DNA from: Paraburkholderia atlantica | GTDB taxonomy: Bacteria; Pseudomonadota; Gammaproteobacteria; Burkholderiales; Burkholderiaceae | Reading direction: 5' to 3' | Assembly (NCBI RefSeq): GCF_009362785.1 | Contig: NZ_WHNQ01000026.1 | Coordinates: forward strand, 1-64,000 | DNA: 64,000 nt | In this document: piece after piece, positions 1-8,792 of the stretch | Position numbering within the stretch: position 1 is the first letter of the stretch | How the letters are laid out: each line of letters begins with the position of its first letter | The notes under the pieces: generated by a model | Seen by the model: the letters and a program-made list of their open reading frames with translations, nothing else | The model's database searches: none | Told to the model about the DNA's origin: nothing | Made by a program: the position numbers and the translations under genes

Positions 1-1090
1 GCGCGCGGTCGGTCGCGTGAGTCATGCCGAAGAACACGCCTTGCGCGTAGGGGTCGTTGTGCGGCGTGCGCTCGCCCGACAGATACGGCAAAAAGAGCGG
101 CGCGCTGGTCAAGGCTTCGGCGGGCAGCGCCTCGATTTCGGCGAGCAGCGTCGGCTCGTCGGTCGACGTGAGCTTGCAGACCCAGCGCAAACAGCTCGCC
201 GCCGACAGCACCACGCTCATCTGATGCCAGCGGTCCGGGATCGCATGACAGAACGCGTGCACGGCGGAGGCCGGGTTCGGCCGGAAGCTGTCGCCGACCA
301 CGCACAGCACGCCCGACGTGCCCAGCGACACGAAGCCGTCGCCCGGCTGCGTCGCGCCGATGCCGATCGCGCTGGTCGCATTGTCGCCGCCGCCGGCCGC
401 GACGATCACGTCGTCGCGCAGGCCGAATTCGCGTGCGAGTTCCGGCAGCAGCGTGCCGGCCGGCGCGCTGCCTTCACGCAGCGCAGGCATCTGCGCGCGC
501 GTCATGTTGCAGGCAGCGAGCAGCGAATCCGACCAATCGCGTTTCGCGACGTCGAGCCACAACGTGCCGGCCGCGTCCGACGGATCGGACACCTTGCCGC
601 CCGTCAGTTGCAGGCGCAGATAGTCTTTCGGCAGCAGCACGCAGGCAGTCCTGGCGAAGATCTCCGGCTCGTGACGCGCGACCCACAGCAGCTTCGGCGC
701 GGTAAAACCGGGCATCGCCAGATTGCCGGCGACGCTGTGCAGATCCGGCGCGCGCTCGGTCAGCTCCGCGCATTCCTTGTCGCTGCGCATGTCGTTCCAC
801 AGGATCGCGGGCCGCAGCACGCGGTTCTCCGCGTCGAGCAGCACGGCGCCGTGCATCTGCCCTGAAAGGCCGATGCCGCGAATTTGCGCGAACTCGTCGG
901 GATGACGCGCGCGCAACGCGGCGAGCGCGGTGCGTGTGCCCGCCCACCAGTCTTCGGGATTCTGCTCGGCCCAGCGCTGGTGCGGACGCGAAACGGTGAA
1001 CGGCGAGCCTGCGGTGCCGATCACGCGGCCATCGGGGGCGAGCAGCAAAACTTTCACTTCGGACGTGCCGAGGTCGATACCTAGGTACAT
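1..1090 (-). CDS. xylB: Xylulokinase (partial, C-terminus beyond window)
   Basis: FGGY-family kinase that phosphorylates D-xylulose to D-xylulose 5-phosphate for the pentose phosphate pathway. The frame opens at an ATG at 1090 with the N-terminal phosphate-binding motif GIDLGTS (residues 4-10). It runs open to the window edge, giving 363 residues of a family usually near 480-490, so about 120 C-terminal residues are missing. Internal motifs such as LSGQMHG, the WNDMRS stretch and the SLGTSG phosphate loop fit XylB rather than glycerol kinase. It lies 81 bases downstream of dalD on the same strand, whose product D-xylulose is its expected substrate, so the two probably form an operon. The family is secure; the exact substrate is inferred from this pairing. 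Confidence 0.9.
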   Translation of the reverse strand, partial: MYLGIDLGTSEVKVLLLAPDGRVIGTAGSPFTVSRPHQRWAEQNPEDWWAGTRTALAALRARHPDEFAQIRGIGLSGQMHGAVLLDAENRVLRPAILWNDMRSDKECAELTERAPDLHSVAGNLAMPGFTAPKLLWVARHEPEIFARTACVLLPKDYLRLQLTGGKVSDPSDAAGTLWLDVAKRDWSDSLLAACNMTRAQMPALREGSAPAGTLLPELAREFGLRDDVIVAAGGGDNATSAIGIGATQPGDGFVSLGTSGVLCVVGDSFRPNPASAVHAFCHAIPDRWHQMSVVLSAASCLRWVCKLTSTDEPTLLAEIEALPAEALTSAPLFLPYLSGERTPHNDPYAQGVFFGMTHATDRA

Positions 1091-1171
1091 GGGAGCGAAA
1101 CCTTCGTCGTTGGGGATGCGCTACTTTATCCGCACATCGCGCGCGCTGTCATGCGCATTAAGCCTGGCTCG

Positions 1172-2584
1172 TCAAGCCGCGCCGCGTTTCGCGAGCCATG
1201 CGTCGACACGCGCGAGCGCGCCCGCGAGCGCCGCTTCGAGCTCGGGCGTCTGCGCCATGCCGCCCCACAGCAGCCGGTCGGCCGCGAACGCGCGCAGCGG
1301 ATCGGGCGCCGTGAAAAAGCCGTGCGCGACGCGCTCGTCCATCACGCCGTCCTGGTACGCGTAGGGCAGCTTGCCCGAGTGCCAGCGTTCCAGAAACCGG
1401 AAGAACAACGCGGGCAGCATCGCGGTCGCCGCAGGCGTGACGCCGCGCTCGAAGCATTCGGCGAGTGTCGGCGCGATGAAGCCGGGCAGCTTCGAGAAGC
1501 CATCGGCGGCGACGCGCTGGTTCGTGTCGAGAATATGCGGATTGCTGAAGCGCTCGAGCACGACGTCGCGATAGCGTTCGAGATCGAGCGGGCTCGGTGT
1601 CAGACACGGGATCACGTCCTCGGTCACGTAGTCGTACGCGAACTGGCGGATGTCGGCGTCGAGCGTGCCTTCGTGGATATAGTTCAGGCCGATCAGCGTA
1701 CCCGCCCACGCGATGCAGCTATGCGTCGCGTTGAGAATGCGGATCTTCGCTTCCTCGTACGGCAGCACCGAATCGACGAGTTCCGCGCCGACCTTCTCCC
1801 AGGCCGGCCGTCCCGCGATGAAGCGGTCTTCGATCACCCACTGGATGAACGCCTCGCCCATCACCGGGCTCGCGTCGTCGACGCCGGTCGCGGCCTTCAC
1901 GCGCTCGCGCACGTCGGGCGTCGGACGCGGCGTGATGCGATCGACCATCGAGCACGGGCACGAGGTGTTGTCGTCGAACCATTGCGCCAGTTCGTTCGCG
2001 CCGCGTCGTTCGAGAAACTCGCTCATGCCCGCATGAAAGCGCTCACCGTTGCTGCGCAGGTTGTCACAGGTCTGCAAGGTGACGGGTCCCGCACCGCATT
2101 TCACGCGTGCGTCGAGAATCGCCGCGAGCGCGCCGTAGATCGTCTTGTGGCCGCCGGCGAGGTCGGCGGCGAGATCGGGATTCGCGGTGTCGAGCCGGTC
2201 GTGTTCGTCGAGGTAATAGCCGCCTTCGGTCACGGTGAACGCGATGATCTTGCAGGCCGGATCGGAGCCCGCTTCGATCAGCCCGTCGAGGCTTTCGCTC
2301 CACGGCAGCACGCGCTCGATCGAGCGGATCGTCTCGTAAGCGCGCTGGCCTTGCGGCGTGACCGTTTCGAGCGTGTAGACGCCGTTCTGCGCGGCGAGTG
2401 CTTCGAGCACCGGGTTCATGTCGCCGCGAATATTGCCGACGGTCAGCGACCAGTGCGGATCGCTGGCCGCGCCCGCTTCGTTTAGCCGGTGCAGATACCA
2501 CGCCTGATGCGCGCGATGAAACGATCCCGCGCCGATATGCAGGATCACGTGTGCGGCCGCGCCGCTGCCTTGCCCGCTGTTCAT
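1172..2584 (-). CDS. dalD: D-arabinitol 4-dehydrogenase (mannitol dehydrogenase family)
   Basis: Polyol-specific long-chain dehydrogenase of 470 residues, the usual family length. It oxidises D-arabinitol (and often D-mannitol) to D-xylulose (or D-fructose) with NAD. The N-terminal nucleotide-binding part carries HIGAGSFHRAHQ. The catalytic block KIRILNATHS supplies the Lys-Asn-His set typical of this zinc-independent family. The conserved DNLRSNG and SMVDRITPRPT segments are also present. It is followed on the same strand by xylB and is divergent from an AraC regulator and a sugar ABC importer, which supports a role in sugar-alcohol uptake and catabolism. Mannitol or sorbitol 2-dehydrogenase activity remains possible, but the adjacent xylulokinase favours arabinitol. 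Confidence 0.85.
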   Translation of the reverse strand: MNSGQGSGAAAHVILHIGAGSFHRAHQAWYLHRLNEAGAASDPHWSLTVGNIRGDMNPVLEALAAQNGVYTLETVTPQGQRAYETIRSIERVLPWSESLDGLIEAGSDPACKIIAFTVTEGGYYLDEHDRLDTANPDLAADLAGGHKTIYGALAAILDARVKCGAGPVTLQTCDNLRSNGERFHAGMSEFLERRGANELAQWFDDNTSCPCSMVDRITPRPTPDVRERVKAATGVDDASPVMGEAFIQWVIEDRFIAGRPAWEKVGAELVDSVLPYEEAKIRILNATHSCIAWAGTLIGLNYIHEGTLDADIRQFAYDYVTEDVIPCLTPSPLDLERYRDVVLERFSNPHILDTNQRVAADGFSKLPGFIAPTLAECFERGVTPAATAMLPALFFRFLERWHSGKLPYAYQDGVMDERVAHGFFTAPDPLRAFAADRLLWGGMAQTPELEAALAGALARVDAWLAKRGAA

Positions 2585-3015
2585 GTCGTGTCTCCGGTGT
2601 CGGCCAGAGTTAGCGCTTCAGCGCTTGCTCTGGCTCCATGCAACGTAGTAGCAAACGTCAACGGCGCGCGTGGCGCGCGTTTTGTGTGTGCAGAGCATTT
2701 GCTCTGTATGTGAGCGAATGATCGTACCCGGCGAAACGAAAGTCAAGGCAACGGGGCGGGGTTTCGATGGCGCAGCGCGGCATGCGGGATGCACGGGCGG
2801 CAACGACGAGCATCCGAGGGCGGAAAACGCGCTGCGTCGCGCATATTGCATTGCATCAAATTTGACTTCGCGCGCGTTGGGGCTAACCCGAATGCAAAAA
2901 AGTATCAGTCCGCGGTTTCTTTTTAAGTGGTCGCCAACGCGTTTGGCGGTTACTTTTGGCTTTACAAGATCAAGATCGGCGGCGCCTCACCCGTGCCGCT
3001 TCATGGAGGCAGACA
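2585..3015. promoter_or_regulatory. Divergent control region between dalD-xylB and the AraC gene
   Basis: About 430 bases without a coding frame, between divergent operons. A perfect palindrome CAGAGCA-TT-TGCTCTG lies at 2691-2706. Nearer dalD, GCCAGAG (2603-2609) and CTCTGGC (2628-2634) form a second inverted repeat, and TTGCTCTG recurs at 2625-2632 and 2699-2706. These shared half-sites suggest binding by one regulator, perhaps the adjacent AraC protein. A GGAGG ribosome-binding site at 3005-3009 precedes the GTG start of the AraC gene. The operator role is inferred from symmetry and position only. Confidence 0.45.
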
Positions 3016-3993
3016 GTGCAACCTGATCTCGAAATCGTGGCCGTACGCCACGACGAGTCGTTCAAAGTGTGGTCGCATGGCTATCCGTATCGCACGGTGC
3101 GCTGGCACTTTCATCCGGAGTACGAGATCCATCTGATCGTCGCGACGACCGGCAAGATGTTCGTCGGCGATCACATCGGCAGCTTCGCGCCCGGCAATCT
3201 CGTGCTGATGGGGCCGAACCTGCCGCACAACTGGGTCAGCGACGTGCCCGAAGGCGAGAGCGTCGCGCAGCGCAATCTGGTCGTGCAGTTCGGCCAGGAG
3301 TTCGTGTCGAACTGTCTCGAGAGTTTTCCGGAGTGGCGTCAGGTCGAGGCGCTGCTCGCCGATGCGCGGCGCGGTCTGTCGTTCGGTCACGAGACCTCGG
3401 CGCAGATCAAGCCGCTCTTTCTCGAACTGCTCGCCGCGCGCGGACTGCGCCGGCTCGTGCTGTTCATGTCGATGCTGGAGATCCTGATGAACGCGCCGGA
3501 TCGCGACACGCTCGCGAGTCCCGCGTATCAGGCCGATCCGACCAGCTTCGCGGCGACCCGTATCAATCATGTGCTCGCGTATATCGGCAAGAATCTCTCG
3601 AACGAATTGCGCGAGTCGGAGCTTGCGCAACTCGCCGGCCAGAGCGTCAGCGCGTTTTCGCGCTATTTCCGCCGTCATACCGGGCTGCCGTTCGTGCAGT
3701 ACGTGAATCGCATGCGCATCAATCTCGCGTGCCAGTTGCTGACCGATGGCGAACTGAGCGTGACCGACATCTGCTTCAAGGCCGGCTTCAACAACCTGTC
3801 GAATTTCAACCGGCAGTTTCTTGCAATGAAAGGCATGGCGCCATCGACGTTCCGCCGTTATCAGCAATTGAACGATGCGAGCCGCGACGCTTCCGAGCAG
3901 GCGGCCGCGCATGGCCGGGGCATCGACAATGCGCCGGCGATCGTGCTCGCGCCGGGCTTGCCGCGTAACGGCGTCGCGTATCCGGTCACATAG
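3016..3993 (+). CDS. AraC-family transcriptional regulator of the polyol locus
   Basis: Regulator of 325 residues with an N-terminal cupin-like sugar-sensing half (HFHPEYEIHLI) and a C-terminal double helix-turn-helix (about residues 185-290). The C-terminal half carries the family pattern LTDGELSVTDICFKAGFNNLSNFNRQF. The GTG start at 3016 is chosen because GGAGG lies six bases upstream. An in-frame ATG at 2956 would add 20 residues without similarity to the family start. The gene stands at the head of the importer and dehydrogenase genes and is divergent from dalD-xylB, so it probably activates one or both sides in response to a sugar alcohol. The inducer cannot be read from sequence. Confidence 0.88.
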   Translation: MQPDLEIVAVRHDESFKVWSHGYPYRTVRWHFHPEYEIHLIVATTGKMFVGDHIGSFAPGNLVLMGPNLPHNWVSDVPEGESVAQRNLVVQFGQEFVSNCLESFPEWRQVEALLADARRGLSFGHETSAQIKPLFLELLAARGLRRLVLFMSMLEILMNAPDRDTLASPAYQADPTSFAATRINHVLAYIGKNLSNELRESELAQLAGQSVSAFSRYFRRHTGLPFVQYVNRMRINLACQLLTDGELSVTDICFKAGFNNLSNFNRQFLAMKGMAPSTFRRYQQLNDASRDASEQAAAHGRGIDNAPAIVLAPGLPRNGVAYPVT

Positions 3994-4103
3994 TGTCCGC
4001 CCGTTGTCCGCTGTTTTAGTCCACTCGCGTTTCAACACGCATCGATCGCGCTGTGTACCCACAGCGCGAGGGAGCGTGCTCACTTCAAAAAATGGAGACA
4101 ACC

Positions 4104-5057
4104 ATGAAGCCGTCTACTCTTTCGCTCAACCCTTCGATGATGCTCGCGCGCCGCGTTGCCGCGCTCACGTTCGGTCTGTCGCTCGTCGCGATGTCCGCCG
4201 CGCAGACCGCGCAGGCCGCGCCGCTGAAAATCGGCATGACGTTCCAGGAACTGAACAACCCGTACTTCGTGACGATGCAGAAAGCGCTTAACGACGCGGC
4301 TGCGTCGACCGGCGCGACGGTCGTCGTCACCGACGCGCATCACGACGTCAGCAAGCAGGTCAGCGACGTCGAAGACATGCTGCAAAAGAAGATCGACATC
4401 CTGCTCGTCAATCCGACCGACTCGACCGGCATCCAGTCGGCGGTCACGTCGGCGAAGAAAGCGGGCGTCGTCGTCGTCGCGGTCGATGCGAACGCGAACG
4501 GTCCGGTCGATTCGTTCGTCGGCTCGAAGAACTACGACGCGGGCGTGATGGCCTGCGACTACCTCGCGAAGTCGATCGGCGGCAGCGGCGAAGTGGCGAT
4601 TCTCGACGGCATTCCGGTCGTGCCGATTCTCGAACGCGTGCGCGGCTGCAAGGCGGCGCTGGCGAAATCGCCGGGCGTGAAGCTCGTCGATACGCAGAAC
4701 GGCAAGCAGGAGCGCGCGACCGCGTTGTCCGTCACCGAGAACATGATCCAGGCGCATCCGAATCTGAAGGGCGTGTTCAGCGTCAACGACGGCGGCTCGA
4801 TGGGTGCGCTGTCGGCGATCGAATCGTCGGGCAAGGACATCAAGCTGACGAGCGTCGATGGCGCGCCTGAAGCGATCGCCGCGATCCAGAAGCCGAATTC
4901 GAAATTCGTCGAGACGTCGGCGCAATTTCCGGCCGACCAGGTGCGCATCGCGCTCGGCATCGCGCTCGCGAAGAAGTGGGGCGCCAATGTGCCGAAAGCG
5001 ATTCCGGTCGACGTGAAAATGATCGACAAGAGCAACGCGAACGGCTTCAGCTGGTAA
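4104..5057 (+). CDS. Sugar ABC transporter periplasmic substrate-binding protein (RbsB type)
   Basis: Periplasmic binding protein of 317 residues in the ribose/galactose (peripla_BP_4) family. It starts at the ATG at 4104 after GGAGA at 4094-4098. A signal peptide with basic residues, a hydrophobic core and an AQA cleavage region ends near residue 38. The mature part begins LKIGMTFQELNNPYF, typical of RbsB-like proteins, and later carries NPTDSTGI and SVDGAPEA. The ATPase and permease follow on the same strand, completing an importer. Given the flanking dehydrogenases and kinases, the ligand is probably a pentitol or tetritol rather than ribose; that is inference. Confidence 0.9.
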   Translation: MKPSTLSLNPSMMLARRVAALTFGLSLVAMSAAQTAQAAPLKIGMTFQELNNPYFVTMQKALNDAAASTGATVVVTDAHHDVSKQVSDVEDMLQKKIDILLVNPTDSTGIQSAVTSAKKAGVVVVAVDANANGPVDSFVGSKNYDAGVMACDYLAKSIGGSGEVAILDGIPVVPILERVRGCKAALAKSPGVKLVDTQNGKQERATALSVTENMIQAHPNLKGVFSVNDGGSMGALSAIESSGKDIKLTSVDGAPEAIAAIQKPNSKFVETSAQFPADQVRIALGIALAKKWGANVPKAIPVDVKMIDKSNANGFSW

Positions 5058-5119
5058 TGCAAACGCAGGCCGCCGCGCGTGACGATCATGCGCGGCGGTG
5101 CGCGGCAGAGGAACACGCG

Positions 5120-6640
5120 ATGGACACGATTCTGAAGCTCGACAACATCAGCAAGAGCTTTCCCGGCGTGAAGGCGCTGCAAGGCATTCACCTCGAGATC
5201 GCGCGCGGCGAAATTCACGCGCTGCTCGGCGAGAACGGCGCGGGCAAGTCGACGCTGATGAAAATTCTGTGCGGCATCTATCAGCCGGACGAAGGCACGA
5301 TCACGCTCGACGGCGAGCAACGCCACTTCGCGAACTATCACGACGCGGTGGCTGCGGGTGTCGGGATCGTGTTTCAGGAGTTCAGCCTGATTCCGTATCT
5401 GAACGCGGTGGAGAACATCTTTCTCGGCCGTGAAATGCGCAATCGCTTCGGCCTGCTCGAACGCGGCAGGATGCGGCGCGCGGCGGCCGCGATTTTTCAG
5501 CGGCTCGGTGTCGAGATCGATCTGTCGGTGCCGATCCGGGAGCTCTCCGTTGCGCAGCAGCAGTTCGTCGAAATCGGCAAGGCGTTGTCGCTCGATGCGC
5601 GCGTGCTGATTCTCGACGAGCCGACCGCGACGCTGACGCCGGCCGAAGCCGCGCATCTGTTCACGATCATGCGCGAGTTGAAGCAGCAGGGCGTCGCGAT
5701 GATCTTTATCTCGCACCACCTCGAAGAGATTTTCGAGGTGTGCGACCGCATCACGGTGCTGCGCGACGGCCAGTACGTCGGCATGACCGAGGTCGCGCAA
5801 TCCGACGTGAGCCGGCTCGTGCAGATGATGGTGGGACGCCGCATCGAAAGCAGCTTTCCGCCGAAGCCGGCGCCGCGCGCCGACGCCAAGGTCGTGCTCG
5901 ACGTCGTGCGCTTGCAGTTGTTCAAAGACAGCCCGGAGTTGAGCTTCACGCTGCGCAAAGGCGAGATTCTCGGCTTCGCGGGACTCGTCGGTTCGGGGCG
6001 CACCGAAACCGCGCTCGCGGTGATCGGCGCGGACCGTGCGTACGCGAAGGAGATTCGCGTCAACGGCACGGCCGCGAAGCTCGCCGATCCGGCCGATGCG
6101 TTGCGCGCGGGCGTCGGCATTCTGCCCGAGAGCCGCAAGACCGAAGGGCTCATTACCGACTTCTCGATCAAGCAGAACATCTCGATCAACAACCTCGGCA
6201 AGTACCGCTCGCTGCGTTTCTTCATCGACCAGCGCAGCGAGGCGCGCGCGACCGCCGACATCATGAAGCGCGTCGGCGTGAAGGCGCCGACGATGCACAC
6301 CGAAGTCGCGACGCTGTCGGGCGGCAATCAGCAGAAGGTCGTGATCGCGCGCTGGCTCAATCACCACACCAACATCCTGATCTTCGACGAACCGACACGC
6401 GGCATCGACGTCGGCGCGAAAGCCGAAATCTATCTGCTGATGCGCGAACTGACCGCGCGCGGCTACTCGATCATCATGATCTCGTCCGAGTTGCCGGAGA
6501 TCGTCGGTATGTGCGACCGCGTCGCCGTGTTCCGGCAGGGCCGCATCGAAGCGCTGCTCGAAGGCGACGCGATCGAATCGAACGCCGTGATGACCTATGC
6601 GACCGCCGGTTCGCTTGGAGCTTCTCATGAACATGCCTAA
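5120..6640 (+). CDS. Sugar ABC transporter ATP-binding protein (RbsA type, two nucleotide-binding domains)
   Basis: Tandem ATPase of 506 residues that powers the importer. The first domain has Walker A GENGAGKST (residues 37-45), a signature region around LSVAQQQ and the LILDEPTA Walker B. The second has the degenerate Walker A GLVGSGRTE usual for RbsA/XylG proteins, with the signature LSGGNQQK and Walker B LIFDEPT. The ATG at 5120 is preceded by AGAGGA at 5107-5112. It follows the binding-protein gene after about 60 bases and overlaps the permease gene by 14 bases, indicating translational coupling. Confidence 0.92.
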   Translation: MDTILKLDNISKSFPGVKALQGIHLEIARGEIHALLGENGAGKSTLMKILCGIYQPDEGTITLDGEQRHFANYHDAVAAGVGIVFQEFSLIPYLNAVENIFLGREMRNRFGLLERGRMRRAAAAIFQRLGVEIDLSVPIRELSVAQQQFVEIGKALSLDARVLILDEPTATLTPAEAAHLFTIMRELKQQGVAMIFISHHLEEIFEVCDRITVLRDGQYVGMTEVAQSDVSRLVQMMVGRRIESSFPPKPAPRADAKVVLDVVRLQLFKDSPELSFTLRKGEILGFAGLVGSGRTETALAVIGADRAYAKEIRVNGTAAKLADPADALRAGVGILPESRKTEGLITDFSIKQNISINNLGKYRSLRFFIDQRSEARATADIMKRVGVKAPTMHTEVATLSGGNQQKVVIARWLNHHTNILIFDEPTRGIDVGAKAEIYLLMRELTARGYSIIMISSELPEIVGMCDRVAVFRQGRIEALLEGDAIESNAVMTYATAGSLGASHEHA

Positions 6641-7634
6641 TCCTTCCTCTTCGCCGAAAACCTCGACCGTCAGCAGCGATACGCCGGGCGCACCGGTGCG
6701 CTTCACGTGGACCGCGCTGAAGCGCTCGACGCTGTTCTATCCGTTCATCGGCCTGCTGGTGGTCTGCATCGTGATGGTGTTCGCGAGCGACAGCTTTCTA
6801 TCGGCCGCGAACATCGAGAACGTGCTGCGCCAGGTGTCGATCAACGCGATCATCGCGGTCGGCATGACCTGCGTGATCCTGACGGGCGGCATCGATCTGT
6901 CGGTCGGCTCGGTGATGGCGCTCGCGGGCACGCTGTCGGCCGGGCTGATGGTCGCCGGCATGAATGCGGTGGCCGCGCTTGCGGTCGGCCTCGCGGTCGG
7001 TCTCGGCTTCGGCGCGGCCAACGGCTTTTTCGTCGCGTTCGCCGGCATGCCGCCGATCATCGTCACGCTCGCGACGATGGGTATCGCGCGCGGTCTCGCG
7101 CTGATCTACACGGGCGGCTATCCGATCGACGGTCTGCCCGACTGGGTCAGCTTCTTCGGCAGCGGCAAGATACTCGGCATCCAGGCGCCGGTCGTGATCA
7201 TGGCGGTGATCTATGTGATCGCGTGGGTGCTGCTCGAACGAATGCCTTTCGGCCGCTACGTGTATGCGATCGGCGGCAACGAGCAGGCGACGCGCTTATC
7301 CGGCGTGCGTGTCGCGCGCGTGAAGCTGATCGTCTACACGATCGCCGGCTTGACGTCCGCGTTTGCCGCGATCGTGCTGACCGCGCGTCTGATGAGCGGC
7401 CAGCCGAACGCGGGCGTCGGTTTCGAACTCGATGCGATCGCCGCCGTCGTGATGGGCGGCACGTCGATCTCCGGTGGACGCGGTTCGATCATCGGCACGC
7501 TGATCGGCGCGCTGTTGCTCGGTGTGCTGAATAACGGCCTGAACATGGTCGGCGTCAATCCATACGTGCAGAACGTGATCAAGGGCGGAATCATTCTGCT
7601 CGCGATCTATATCAGCCGCGACCGCAGAAAGTAA
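6627..7634 (+). CDS. Sugar ABC transporter permease (RbsC type)
   Basis: Inner-membrane permease of 335 residues in the BPD_transp_2 (RbsC/XylH/AraH) family. A polar N-terminus of about 35 residues is followed by many hydrophobic helices, beginning YPFIGLLVVCIVMVFA. The family block GMTCVILTGGIDLSVGS is present, as is the late ISGGRGS loop. The ATG at 6627 lies inside the end of the ATPase gene, with TTGGAG just upstream. Together with the two preceding genes it forms a complete importer expected to bring in the polyol handled by the downstream enzymes. Confidence 0.92.
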   Translation: MNMPNPSSSPKTSTVSSDTPGAPVRFTWTALKRSTLFYPFIGLLVVCIVMVFASDSFLSAANIENVLRQVSINAIIAVGMTCVILTGGIDLSVGSVMALAGTLSAGLMVAGMNAVAALAVGLAVGLGFGAANGFFVAFAGMPPIIVTLATMGIARGLALIYTGGYPIDGLPDWVSFFGSGKILGIQAPVVIMAVIYVIAWVLLERMPFGRYVYAIGGNEQATRLSGVRVARVKLIVYTIAGLTSAFAAIVLTARLMSGQPNAGVGFELDAIAAVVMGGTSISGGRGSIIGTLIGALLLGVLNNGLNMVGVNPYVQNVIKGGIILLAIYISRDRRK

Positions 7635-7672
7635 CGCTCACTTCCCAAATCTTTTTTTTGCAGGACCACGCA

Positions 7673-8761
7673 ATGACGACTCAATCCGACCAGCAGAACA
7701 TGACCGCCATCGTCTGTCATGCACCGAAAGACTATCGCGTCGAGCAGGTACAGAAGCCACGCGCCCGCGCGCATGAACTGGTGATCCGTATCGCCGCGTG
7801 CGGCATCTGCGCGAGCGACTGCAAATGTCATTCGGGCGCGAAGATGTTCTGGGGCGGCCCGAGCCCGTGGGTCAAGGCGCCGGTGATTCCGGGCCACGAG
7901 TTCTTCGGCTATGTCGAGGAACTGGGCGAGGGTGCGGCCGAGCACTTCGGCGTGCAAAAGGGCGAGCGCGTGATCGCCGAGCAGATCGTGCCGTGCGGCA
8001 AGTGCCGCTACTGCAAATCCGGCCAGTACTGGATGTGCGAAGTGCACAACATCTTCGGCTTTCAGCGTGAAGTCGCGGACGGCGGCATGGCCGAGTACAT
8101 GCGTATTCCGCCGACCGCGATCGTCCACAAGATTCCCGATGGCATCTCGCTCGAAGACGCCGCGATCATCGAGCCGCTCGCGTGCGCGATTCACACGGTC
8201 AATCGCGGCGATCTGCAACTCGACGACGTCGTCGTGATCGCGGGCGCGGGGCCGCTCGGTCTGATGATGACGCAGGTCGCGCATCTGAAGACGCCGAAGA
8301 AGCTCGTCGTGATCGATCTCGTCGAAGAACGGCTCGCACTCGCGCGCGAATACGGCGCGGACGTGACGATCAATCCTCAGAAGGACGATGCGCTCGCGAT
8401 CATTCGTTCACTGACTGATGGCTACGGCTGCGACGTCTATATTGAAACGACGGGCGCACCGATCGGCGTGAATCAGGGGATGGACCTGATCCGCAAGCTC
8501 GGGCGCTTCGTCGAATTTTCGGTATTCGGCGCGGACACGACGCTCGACTGGTCGGTGATCGGCGATCGCAAGGAACTCGACGTGCGCGGCGCGCATCTCG
8601 GTCCCTATTGCTATCCGATCGCGATCGATCTGCTCGCGCGCGGACTCGTCACGTCGAAGGGCATCGTCACGCACGGCTTTTCGTTGGAAGAATGGGACGA
8701 AGCGATCAGGATCGCGAACTCGCTCGACTCGATCAAGGTGCTGATGAAGCCGCGCGCATGA
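7673..8761 (+). CDS. Zinc-dependent polyol dehydrogenase, erythritol/L-threitol dehydrogenase-like
   Basis: Medium-chain zinc alcohol dehydrogenase of 362 residues. Catalytic zinc ligands appear as Cys46 in GICASD and His75-Glu76 in PGHEF. The structural-zinc cysteines are Cys108, Cys111, Cys114 and Cys122, and GAGPLG begins the NAD fold. The segments HAPKDYRVEQV, KMFWGG and EQIVPCGKC resemble, from memory, the mycobacterial erythritol/L-threitol dehydrogenase group, which converts these tetritols to L-erythrulose. AGGA at 7662-7665 supports the ATG at 7673. It sits between the importer and an FGGY kinase in one operon. A pentitol substrate giving L-xylulose is equally possible. Confidence 0.8.
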   Translation: MTTQSDQQNMTAIVCHAPKDYRVEQVQKPRARAHELVIRIAACGICASDCKCHSGAKMFWGGPSPWVKAPVIPGHEFFGYVEELGEGAAEHFGVQKGERVIAEQIVPCGKCRYCKSGQYWMCEVHNIFGFQREVADGGMAEYMRIPPTAIVHKIPDGISLEDAAIIEPLACAIHTVNRGDLQLDDVVVIAGAGPLGLMMTQVAHLKTPKKLVVIDLVEERLALAREYGADVTINPQKDDALAIIRSLTDGYGCDVYIETTGAPIGVNQGMDLIRKLGRFVEFSVFGADTTLDWSVIGDRKELDVRGAHLGPYCYPIAIDLLARGLVTSKGIVTHGFSLEEWDEAIRIANSLDSIKVLMKPRA

Positions 8762-8792
8762 ATCTCGTGTGCGGCGTTTCAACGGAGACTCT

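Noticed and set aside
4559..6706. 715-codon minus-strand frame opposite the ABC transporter genes
   Set aside because: Arginine/histidine-rich shadow of the RbsA/RbsB-type genes caused by GC-rich third positions; no domain.
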